This document shows, one piece after another, positions 1 to 4,758 of a DNA stretch of 5,019 bases. The notes under the pieces were generated by a model. It was given only the letters and a program-made list of their open reading frames with translations. It ran no database searches and had not been told where the DNA came from. How positions within the stretch are numbered: position 1 is the first letter of the stretch; each line of letters starts with the position of its first letter. The DNA comes from JBGOUJ01 sp041477005 (GTDB lineage Bacteria; Acidobacteriota; Terriglobia; Bryobacterales; JACQDG01): the NCBI GenBank assembly GCA_041477005.1, contig JBGOUJ010000585.1, positions 1 through 5,019 of the forward strand, read 5' to 3'. The position numbers were made by a program, and so were the translations under genes.

Positions 1-564
1 GATCTGGCCATGACCTGCGCCGAGCCGAATTTCACCGTGCTCTACCCGAGCGACGCCGTGAGCGCCTGGCGGGCCACCACGGCCGCGGCGGAGACCCCGG
101 GGCCGGTCTACATCCGCACCGGCCGGCCGAAGACGCCGGTGATTTACAGCAACGGCGAGAGGTTCGAAGTCGGCAAGTGCAAGGTCCTTCGCCGCAGTGA
201 CAAGGACCGGGCCACCATCGTTGCGGCCGGCGTGACCGTTGCCGAGGCGCTGAAGGCCCAGGAGCGGCTAGCGAAGGAAGGCACTGCCGTGCGTGTGATC
301 GACCTCTACAGCGTCCAGCCGATCGATCGGGAGGCGCTGCGGCAAGCGGCTCGCGAGACCGGCGGGATCGTGATCACGGTCGAAGACCATTACGCCCACG
401 GCGGAATCGGCGACGCGGTGCTGGCGGCGCTGGCCGAAGACCGCGTCGCGGTTTACAAGCTGGCGGTACGGGAGATCCCCCGCAGCGGCAAGCCCGAGGA
501 GCTGCTGGAGCGGTTCGGCATCTCAGCCAACGCCATTGTCGAGCAAGTGAAGAAGCTGCTATAG
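1..564 (+). CDS. tkt: Transketolase, C-terminal part (5' end outside window)
   Basis: Thiamine-diphosphate enzyme moving two-carbon ketol units between sugar phosphates in the cytosolic non-oxidative pentose-phosphate pathway. The reading frame is open from base 1; 187 residues are visible, ending at TAG 562-564. They cover the end of the pyrimidine-binding domain (YPSDAV near residue 15, IRTGRP near 39) and the whole C-terminal domain (from about residue 52). VEDHY at 127-131 followed by GGIG, and PRSGKP at 160-165 followed by an ERFGI stretch, closely match animal-type transketolase rather than the E. coli TktA type. The catalytic glutamate and ThDP diphosphate site lie upstream and cannot be checked. 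It could be a full-length enzyme of roughly 620 residues or the C-subunit of a split transketolase; the window cannot decide. An MFS transporter gene follows after 16 bases, probably in the same transcript. The internal ATG at base 10 is not the start, because homology continues through the window edge. Confidence 0.95.
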   Translation, partial: DLAMTCAEPNFTVLYPSDAVSAWRATTAAAETPGPVYIRTGRPKTPVIYSNGERFEVGKCKVLRRSDKDRATIVAAGVTVAEALKAQERLAKEGTAVRVIDLYSVQPIDREALRQAARETGGIVITVEDHYAHGGIGDAVLAALAEDRVAVYKLAVREIPRSGKPEELLERFGISANAIVEQVKKLL

Positions 565-580
565 TCGCTGCCGGCCCGAA

Positions 581-1846
581 ATGACCTCGGCGGCGAGTCG
601 CGCGCAAGGCGCAAACTGGTGGCTCCTGGCGCTGCTGGTCACCTCCTGCTGCATCAACTACATCGATCGTGGCAATCTCTCGATTGCGGCGCCGCAGCTC
701 TCCCGGGAGCTCTCCCTCTCCCCGACCCAGCTCGGTCTGCTGCTGTCCTCGTTTTTCTGGACCTACGCCCTGTTCCAGATCGTCGCCGGCTGGCTGGTCG
801 ATCGCTTCGATGTGTACCGGGTTTTCGGCTTGGGGTTCTTCCTGTGGTCGGCGGCGACGGCGCTGACCGGCTTTGCCGTCGGCTTCGAGATGCTGTTTGC
901 GCTGCGGCTGCTGCTGGGCATCGGCGAGTCGATCGCCTATCCCGCTTATTCCCGGATCATCGCCGGAGAGTTCCCGGAGCGGCATCGCGGCATCGCCAAC
1001 GCCCTGGTGGACGCCGGATCGAAAACCGGGCCGGCGCTGGGAACGCTCATCGGCGGATTGATCGTGGCGCGATTCGGGTGGAGGGTGCTTTTCCTGGCCC
1101 TCGGTTTCGGCGCCTTGGTGTGGCTCGTGCCCTGGTTTGCCTCGATCCCTCGCGCCGAGCGCCGCGTGGTGGCGCGGCGTCATGACGGCCCGGGATTCCT
1201 CGAGATCATGCGACATCGCGCCGCCTGGGGCACGTTCCTGGGCCTGTTCTGCGGCAATTACACCTGGTATTTTCTGCTCACCTGGCTCCCCTCCTACCTG
1301 GTGATGGAGCGGCACTACTCGCTCCGCATGATGGCCGTCTACGGCTCGCTTCCTTTTTGGGGCATTGCTATTTCCTCGACCTTCGGCGGCTGGGCCTCGG
1401 ACCGCCTGATCGAGCGCGGGGGAACACCCACTCGGGTGCGCAAGGCCTTCGCGGTAACCGGATTGCTGCTCTGCACGCTCATGCTGCCGGCCGCGATCGT
1501 GCCCAGCATGGCGCTGTCGATGGGGCTGCTCATTGTGGCGTGTCTCTCCTTCGGGTTGTTCACATCGAACCTTTGGGCCATCACGCAGACGCTGTCGGGG
1601 CCGAAGGCGGCCGGCAAGTGGACCGGCATGCAGAATGGCATTGGCAACCTGGCCGGTGTTACCGCGCCGTACCTCACCGGAGTCATCGTTTCCAGGACTG
1701 GATCCTTTCTGCTGGCGTTTGTGGCGGTGTTTGTGGTGCTGCTGGTGGGGGCGTTTTCTTACATAGTGCTGGTTGGTGAAGTGACGCCCATCCGCTGGCC
1801 GGCCCGGCCGGTCGCCTCGCCCGAAGCGGCTGCCGCGACGGAGTAG
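581..1846 (+). CDS. MFS transporter, anion:cation symporter (hexuronate/glucarate-like) type
   Basis: Probable inner-membrane proton-coupled symporter for a sugar acid or other organic anion. The 421 residues fit a complete 12-helix MFS protein. Visible marks are NYIDRG at 26-31 at the end of helix 1 (compare NYxDR in GudP/ExuT relatives), a motif-A loop GWLVDRFDVYR at 70-80 between helices 2 and 3, RLLLGIGES at 109-117 in helix 4, a second-half motif-A-like GGWASDR at 269-275, and a helix-10/11 stretch around GMQNGIGN at 349-356 typical of this family. A charged loop at about 190-215 separates the two six-helix bundles. The C-terminal tail is Ala/Pro-rich and cytoplasmic. The substrate cannot be read from the sequence; the neighbouring transketolase suggests a carbohydrate-derived compound. 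ATG 581 puts a short polar tail before helix 1, but no convincing Shine-Dalgarno is seen, so translation may depend on coupling to the upstream gene 16 bases away. Confidence 0.93.
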   Translation: MTSAASRAQGANWWLLALLVTSCCINYIDRGNLSIAAPQLSRELSLSPTQLGLLLSSFFWTYALFQIVAGWLVDRFDVYRVFGLGFFLWSAATALTGFAVGFEMLFALRLLLGIGESIAYPAYSRIIAGEFPERHRGIANALVDAGSKTGPALGTLIGGLIVARFGWRVLFLALGFGALVWLVPWFASIPRAERRVVARRHDGPGFLEIMRHRAAWGTFLGLFCGNYTWYFLLTWLPSYLVMERHYSLRMMAVYGSLPFWGIAISSTFGGWASDRLIERGGTPTRVRKAFAVTGLLLCTLMLPAAIVPSMALSMGLLIVACLSFGLFTSNLWAITQTLSGPKAAGKWTGMQNGIGNLAGVTAPYLTGVIVSRTGSFLLAFVAVFVVLLVGAFSYIVLVGEVTPIRWPARPVASPEAAAATE

Positions 1847-1851
1847 AACCG

Positions 1852-2379
1852 ATGCGGAAATTATTGCTGCTGGCCTGGCTGTTGCTGGCAGCGCCCGCCC
1901 TGACAGCACCCGCCCCGGTTGTGGTGGCAGGCGAATTCAGCAACATGCGTTACACCGAGGAGCACGCCTACGGCTACACCGTCCAGCTCTGGCGCCAGGG
2001 CGATACTCTGTTTGGATTGTTTCTCTGCTCGGAAGGGCTGGCCGGCGACACGCCCACGGGAAGGCTCGACCAGGCTCAGTTTGACCCGGCCACCGGCAAG
2101 CTCTCCTTCCGGGCGAAGCTCACGACCGGCCTCGTCTATCTCGGCCCAGGGCGGGAGGCGCCTTCCCGCGACCTGTTCGAATTCCGCGGCCTGCTGGAGA
2201 AGACGGCCCTTGCCGGCACGCTCCGGAGGTCGAACCTGCTGCAGCCCACGGCGGCGCCGCAGGTCGAGCGGATCCGGCTGCGGAAGGTCACCGGCAAGGG
2301 AATGACACGTCCGGCCAGCTACGCCGAGTGGAAGACGTGGGCCGACGGGATCCTGAAGTTCCGCGGGCCCAAGTGGTGA
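1852..2379 (+). CDS. Small secreted protein of unknown function
   Basis: I do not recognise this family. The 175-residue product begins with a clear signal peptide: MRK, a leucine-rich core at residues 4-13, then APALTAPA with likely cleavage near residue 19-21, so the mature protein should be exported. The mature part alternates hydrophobic and polar residues with many Gly and Thr, suggesting a beta-rich fold. Examples are YTVQLWRQGDTLFGLF at 42-57, KLSFRAKL at 83-90 and FEFRGLLEK at 109-117. It has a single cysteine (59) and no catalytic motif I can identify. A lipocalin-like or similar small beta-barrel is possible but only a guess. GGAG at 1840-1843, 8 bases before ATG 1852, is a good ribosome site overlapping the end of the transporter gene; with the 5-base gap this indicates an operon. 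The stop lies 8 bases from the convergent gene ending at 2388. Confidence 0.78.
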   Translation: MRKLLLLAWLLLAAPALTAPAPVVVAGEFSNMRYTEEHAYGYTVQLWRQGDTLFGLFLCSEGLAGDTPTGRLDQAQFDPATGKLSFRAKLTTGLVYLGPGREAPSRDLFEFRGLLEKTALAGTLRRSNLLQPTAAPQVERIRLRKVTGKGMTRPASYAEWKTWADGILKFRGPKW

Positions 2380-2387
2380 CCCGCCGG

Positions 2388-2981
2388 CTACCGCTCGACC
2401 CAGAGTTCCAGCTTGTCGTAAGAATACTCGCGGACCTGCACCACGAGCGAAGGGTAGCGCAGCAGCCCGGCCTGCTCGCGAAGCCCGCGGGCAGCCTCGG
2501 CAGTCAGGTCGGCGCGGTAGACGTCGGCCCGGTCGCCGTAGGAGTAGTGATGATAGAGGGGAGCGAGGCGGGCGGCTGTCTCCAGCAAGACCTGCCAGAA
2601 GCTGCGCCTTTGGAGCCAGCGCTTGCGGGAAGCGGTCTCGCGGTCGAGCTCGATGGGGGCGCGGCCGCCGGCGAGCGCCGCCCGGACGCAGCGGGCCGGC
2701 TCGAACGGGCGATCGGGCTGGGGATCGGGCAAGCCGCGCAGCGCCTCTGCGATCTCGCCGGGAGCCGCCTCGACCGGCGCCCAGCGAAACCGCGAGGCTC
2801 CGCTCACCACGGCTCCTCGCAGCAGGATCTCCTGGATGCGCGCGGGGTCCTTGCCGGTGACGCGCAGGATGTGACCGATCAATTCCGACGCCGGCATCTC
2901 CTGCACCACCACCGGCGTGATGCTGACGTAGCCGGCGGCTTCCGAGCTGATTTTGGTTTGGATTCGTTCGGGGAGCGGCAA
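2388..2981 (-). CDS. Hypothetical protein coupled to rpmB, TTG start
   Basis: Family not recognised; 197 residues, no signal peptide, no membrane segment, so probably cytosolic. The first 65 residues form a compact-looking domain (VSITPVVVQE at 19-28, then ELIGHILRVTG and ARIQEILLRGAVVSGASRFRW at 33-67). Its ending, a helix followed by G-V-V-x-G-x-x-R, faintly recalls an S4-type RNA-binding fold, but I would not assign it. The middle is Pro/Arg/Ala-rich (70-125); the end has a helix at 128-140, a YHHYSYGD stretch at 143-150 and a beta-like tail (VVQVREYSYDKLELWVE, 180-196). The start is chosen as TTG 2981: two tandem TAG codons precede it in frame, and AGAAGG (minus strand, 2990-2995) lies 8 bases upstream, inside the end of rpmB. 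In-frame GTG codons at 24-26 and an ATG at codon 29 are alternatives. Being 3 bases behind rpmB suggests coupled translation and perhaps a ribosome or RNA-related job. Confidence 0.8.
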   Translation of the reverse strand: MPLPERIQTKISSEAAGYVSITPVVVQEMPASELIGHILRVTGKDPARIQEILLRGAVVSGASRFRWAPVEAAPGEIAEALRGLPDPQPDRPFEPARCVRAALAGGRAPIELDRETASRKRWLQRRSFWQVLLETAARLAPLYHHYSYGDRADVYRADLTAEAARGLREQAGLLRYPSLVVQVREYSYDKLELWVER

Positions 2982-2984
2982 CTA

Positions 2985-3173
2985 CTAGGCCTTCTGCACC
3001 CGCCCGCTGCGGATGCAGGAAACGCAGACCCGAATCCTCTTGTGGCCGCCGTTCACGACGGCGCGCACCCGCTGCAAATTCGGGAGCCAGCGGCGCTTGG
3101 TCAGGTTGTGGGCGTGGCTGATGCGGTGCCCGGTCATCGGCTTCTTCCCGCAAACTTCACACATCTGAGGCAT
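2985..3173 (-). CDS. rpmB: 50S ribosomal protein L28, zinc-ribbon form
   Basis: Structural protein of the large ribosomal subunit. At 62 residues it has the usual family length. Recognisable parts are CEVCGKKP at 5-12, TGHRISHAHN at 14-23, TKRRWLPNLQ at 25-34 and KRIRVCVSCIRSG at 45-57. Cysteines 5, 8, 50 and 53 form two CxxC pairs, so this is the zinc-binding (C+) form rather than the cysteine-free one made by many bacteria under zinc limitation. ATG 3173 is preferred because it gives the canonical N-terminus; an upstream in-frame TTG at 3191 would add six non-conserved residues, and ATG 3164 would remove three. No good Shine-Dalgarno precedes ATG 3173. The gene ends in TAG followed at once by a second in-frame TAG, then the TTG start of the next gene. 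In many bacteria rpmB neighbours rpmG; that is not the case here. Confidence 0.96.
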   Translation of the reverse strand: MPQMCEVCGKKPMTGHRISHAHNLTKRRWLPNLQRVRAVVNGGHKRIRVCVSCIRSGRVQKA

Positions 3174-3181
3174 ACTTGAAT

Positions 3182-3211
3182 AGTGTAACAAAGCAGGGAC
3201 CGATGGCGCAA
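3182..3211 (-). promoter_or_regulatory. Candidate promoter for rpmB
   Basis: On the minus strand TTGCGC (3206-3211) and TACACT (3182-3187) are separated by 18 bases, resembling a weak sigma-70 promoter (3 of 6 and 4 of 6 consensus positions). An A-rich stretch lies just upstream of the -35 (3212-3228), where an UP element would be. A start about 7 bases after the -10 would fall within a few bases of ATG 3173, giving an almost leaderless message, which would fit the absence of a ribosome site. The assignment rests on pattern only. Confidence 0.3.
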
Positions 3212-3217
3212 TTTTGA

Positions 3218-3243
3218 TTTGTTGATTTGGCGGTTTGTTGATT
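3218..3243. repeat. Two direct copies of a 10-base AT-rich repeat
   Basis: TTTGTTGATT occurs exactly at 3218-3227 and 3234-3243, 16 bases apart, in the intergenic region upstream of rpmB. A shorter GATTT copy adjoins the first at 3216-3220. The spacing of about 1.5 helical turns does not match the usual 10-11 or 21 bases expected for two activator or repressor sites on one DNA face. The repeat is real; any function is unknown. Confidence 0.5.
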
Positions 3244-3254
3244 GAAAAACCGCC
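3229..3254. other. Intergenic hairpin (possible terminator of the 3269-4177 gene)
   Basis: GGCGGTTT at 3229-3236 pairs perfectly with AAACCGCC at 3247-3254 across a 10-base loop. On the minus strand the structure starts 14 bases after the stop codon of the DoxX/thioredoxin gene and lies before rpmB, where a terminator would be expected. It is not followed by a U tract on either strand: on the minus strand the downstream bases are A-rich. A standard intrinsic terminator is therefore not supported; a U-less terminator, RNA-end stabiliser or chance structure remain possible. Confidence 0.35.
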
Positions 3255-3268
3255 GCGCCCTTCGTACC

Positions 3269-4177
3269 CTAATGGATGAACCCGAGCCGCCGCAGCGTCT
3301 TGCTCAAGTCCGGCTCGTCAAAAAAGACGAGCTTCTCCTTCACTCTGCCATTTTCGACAGCCACTCCGTAGGGCGCATCTTCGAAGGGAAAGATGGGGCG
3401 CAGCCGGACGATGTCCGGCGAGAGTCGCACCCCCGTGAGGCCCGCTGAGGCGAAGAAGCTTGGTCCCTCCTCAAGGTTCTGCGTGGGGATGCCGATGATG
3501 GTCGCCTGCCAATTCAGCCGCGACATGGCCTGCGCCGCCTGGAGGCAGTGCGGGCAATAGGGGTTGAAAAAGAAGAGCAGGACGCGGCCCTGCTGCAGGG
3601 GGAATTCGTGGCCGTCGGCGATGACCGAAGGCGGGGCGAGGGCGCCGCTGGCTTTGGTGCGGTCCGCCGCCTGAAGGCCCGCCGCCAACACGACGACCGA
3701 CGCCAGCGCCGCGGCGGCTCTTCCGAAGCCGCGCGAGGGGGAGGCCCACCAGCCGGCGACTACCGCCAGGACGATCAGGCCGGCGTCCTCGACGAAGAAA
3801 CTTGGCCCGATCGCTCGCTTCATCCAGGGAAAGCAACTGCACTCGGCTCCGGTAAGCTGGCGGTAGTGAATGCCGATGTAAGCCATGAACGCCGCGAGCA
3901 GAAAGACCGAGAGTCCGGCGCCCCAGCGCCGCCACTGCGGCACGAGCAGGAGCAGAGCGGAGAACGTTTCCGCCGTGCCGAAGAACGCGGCGGCGGCGAA
4001 ACTCACCGGCTGCGGCACCAGGAATTGGGTCATGCGGAGCTGCGTGGCGGTGAGGTCGCTCAGCTTCCACAACCCCGCCACCAGCCACACCGCCGCCAGG
4101 GCGAGGGCGGCGGCCCACTCGATGCCGGCTTGCCAGCGCGGCCGGGAGGAAGACTCGGGAATGTTTTGGTCCAGCAC
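3269..4177 (-). CDS. DoxX/MauE-like membrane protein fused to a thioredoxin-like domain
   Basis: Probable membrane-bound thiol redox protein, 302 residues. The N-terminal half has four hydrophobic helices at about 20-38, 58-79, 87-104 and 128-145, with the DoxX/MauE-like AGLWKLSD at 34-41 and a cysteine pair GAECSCFP at 110-117. A fifth helix at about 152-171 leads into a thioredoxin-like domain. That domain has a strand RVLLFFF at 198-204, the active site CPHC at 208-211, and a probable cis-proline at 269 (DAPYGVAV). With the N-terminus inside, five helices place the CPHC domain outside the cytoplasm. The layout recalls VKOR-thioredoxin fusions, in which a membrane cysteine pair re-oxidises or reduces a tethered thioredoxin; MauE is known to help maturation of the disulfide-rich methylamine dehydrogenase. 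Whether this protein acts as oxidase or reductase cannot be read. The start is GTG 4177, with AGGA (4185-4188) 7 bases upstream. The divergent gene begins 26 bases away. Confidence 0.9.
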   Translation of the reverse strand: MLDQNIPESSSRPRWQAGIEWAAALALAAVWLVAGLWKLSDLTATQLRMTQFLVPQPVSFAAAAFFGTAETFSALLLLVPQWRRWGAGLSVFLLAAFMAYIGIHYRQLTGAECSCFPWMKRAIGPSFFVEDAGLIVLAVVAGWWASPSRGFGRAAAALASVVVLAAGLQAADRTKASGALAPPSVIADGHEFPLQQGRVLLFFFNPYCPHCLQAAQAMSRLNWQATIIGIPTQNLEEGPSFFASAGLTGVRLSPDIVRLRPIFPFEDAPYGVAVENGRVKEKLVFFDEPDLSKTLRRLGFIH

Positions 4178-4187
4178 GTTTTGGTCC
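4163..4187. repeat. Direct repeat of 10 bases spanning the start of the DoxX/thioredoxin gene
   Basis: GTTTTGGTCC occurs at 4163-4172 and again at 4178-4187, with a period of 15 bases. On the minus strand one copy carries the AGGA ribosome site just before the GTG start and the other encodes residues 3-5 (DQN) of the protein. The 15-base unit keeps the reading frame, so it may be a small tandem duplication. It sits in the narrow divergent promoter region and could also be a pair of protein-binding sites; nothing in the sequence decides. Confidence 0.5.
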
Positions 4188-4193
4188 TACAAT
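4166..4193 (+). promoter_or_regulatory. Candidate promoter for the divergent + strand gene
   Basis: TACAAT at 4188-4193 matches the sigma-70 -10 consensus at 5 of 6 positions. TTGGTC at 4166-4171, 16 bases upstream, is a weak -35 lying in the coding region of the opposite gene. Transcription would begin near 4200, only a few bases before ATG 4204. The -35 falls inside the left copy of the 10-base direct repeat. Confidence 0.35.
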
Positions 4194-4196
4194 CAA

Positions 4197-4202
4197 AGTA
4201 TA
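4197..4202 (-). promoter_or_regulatory. Candidate -10 element for the DoxX/thioredoxin gene
   Basis: On the minus strand TATACT (4197-4202) matches the -10 consensus at 5 of 6 positions and would give a start near 4190, just ahead of the AGGA ribosome site at 4185-4188. No recognisable -35 is present at 16-18 bases upstream (GGCAGA with a 17-base spacer). It lies only a few bases from the opposing TACAAT, so the two promoters would compete for polymerase. Confidence 0.3.
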
Positions 4203-4203
4203 T

Positions 4204-4758
4204 ATGGCCCGACGGGTCCTCTGCCTGCTGCTTCTGGTTTGGCCGGCCAGCGCCGCCCAGCGCCGGGAGAACCTCATCTACAGCAAATTTGACATCGACC
4301 CCGGCGAGTGGCGCTATTTCGAGTTCCCGTCCAAGGAAAAGGACGCCCGGCTGAGCGTGCAGTTCGAGGTGCAGTCACCGCAATCGTCTTCGGGAGTCCG
4401 GATCGGGGTCCTGGCCGCCGAGGAGTTCCGGCGCTTCCGAGCCAATCAGCCGAACCAGGCGCTGAGCGCTTCGGGATACCTCAAGGAAGGAACCCTGCGC
4501 ACGCGCCTGACTCAGCCCGGCGGCTACGTGGTGGTGATTGACAACAAGATGGAAGGCCGCCGGAAATACCGCGTGGAGATGGAGGTGACGCTGGCCTACG
4601 GACCGGACCCGGAATCCCTGCCGGTGGTATACGCCTCGCCGCAGAAGCGTCTGGTGCTGGTGAGCGTGAGCCTGGCCGGCTTCCTGCTCATCCTGGCGCT
4701 GTCGGGGCGGGCGCTGTGGCGCGCCACGCGGCGGCCGCTGCGTCTACCGTCTTATTAA
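4204..4758 (+). CDS. Signal-peptide protein with one C-terminal membrane anchor, function unknown
   Basis: Family not recognised; 184 residues. MARR followed by a hydrophobic core (5-13) and PASAAQ is a convincing signal peptide with cleavage near residue 17-18; this fixes ATG 4204 as the start although no Shine-Dalgarno is seen. The exported region (about 19-147) looks like one beta-sandwich: EWRYFEF at 35-41, ARLSVQFEVQ at 48-57, VRIGVLA at 65-71, GGYVVVIDNK at 106-115 and KYRVEMEVTLAYG at 121-133. A single helix (RLVLVSVSLAGFLLILAL, 149-166) and a short basic tail with RATRRPLR at 173-180 anchor it with the C-terminus in the cytoplasm. This layout resembles GOLD/p24-like proteins of eukaryotes, but that is analogy only. 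It has no cysteine in the mature part, so it is not an obvious disulfide substrate of the divergent redox protein. The last 23 codons overlap the convergent hemL. Confidence 0.8.
   Translation: MARRVLCLLLLVWPASAAQRRENLIYSKFDIDPGEWRYFEFPSKEKDARLSVQFEVQSPQSSSGVRIGVLAAEEFRRFRANQPNQALSASGYLKEGTLRTRLTQPGGYVVVIDNKMEGRRKYRVEMEVTLAYGPDPESLPVVYASPQKRLVLVSVSLAGFLLILALSGRALWRATRRPLRLPSY

Noticed and set aside
1797..1811. GGCCGG-type palindromic repeat near the end of the transporter gene
   Set aside because: It lies within codons for the Ala/Pro/Arg-rich tail and is explained by GC-rich codon use.
374..1909. Long minus-strand open frame of 511 codons opposite the transketolase and transporter genes
   Set aside because: Its product is a low-complexity mix of Arg, Gln, Gly, Pro and His with no recognisable domain; it is the antisense shadow of a strongly supported MFS gene in GC-rich DNA.
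2363..2384. GCGGG/CCCGC inverted repeat between the convergent genes as a terminator
   Set aside because: The stem is only 5 bp with a 12-base loop and no T tract on either strand; it overlaps the end of a coding region in GC-rich DNA.
1861..3153. Minus-strand open frame of 430 codons crossing the secreted-protein gene, the unknown gene and rpmB
   Set aside because: It runs out of frame through rpmB and the TTG-started gene and antisense to a signal-peptide gene; Arg/Pro/Gly-rich composition marks it as a shadow.
2328..3179. Plus-strand open frame of 283 codons
   Set aside because: It is antisense to rpmB, which is certain, and to the gene downstream of it; no signal peptide, domain or ribosome site supports it.
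3189..3191. TTG as the start of rpmB
   Set aside because: It would add six residues not found in L28 proteins; ATG 3173 gives the usual N-terminus just before the first CxxC.
3548..4354. Plus-strand open frame of 268 codons opposite the DoxX/thioredoxin gene
   Set aside because: It is antisense to a gene with clear membrane helices and a CPHC motif, and its own product is Arg/Gly/Glu-rich without any recognisable fold.
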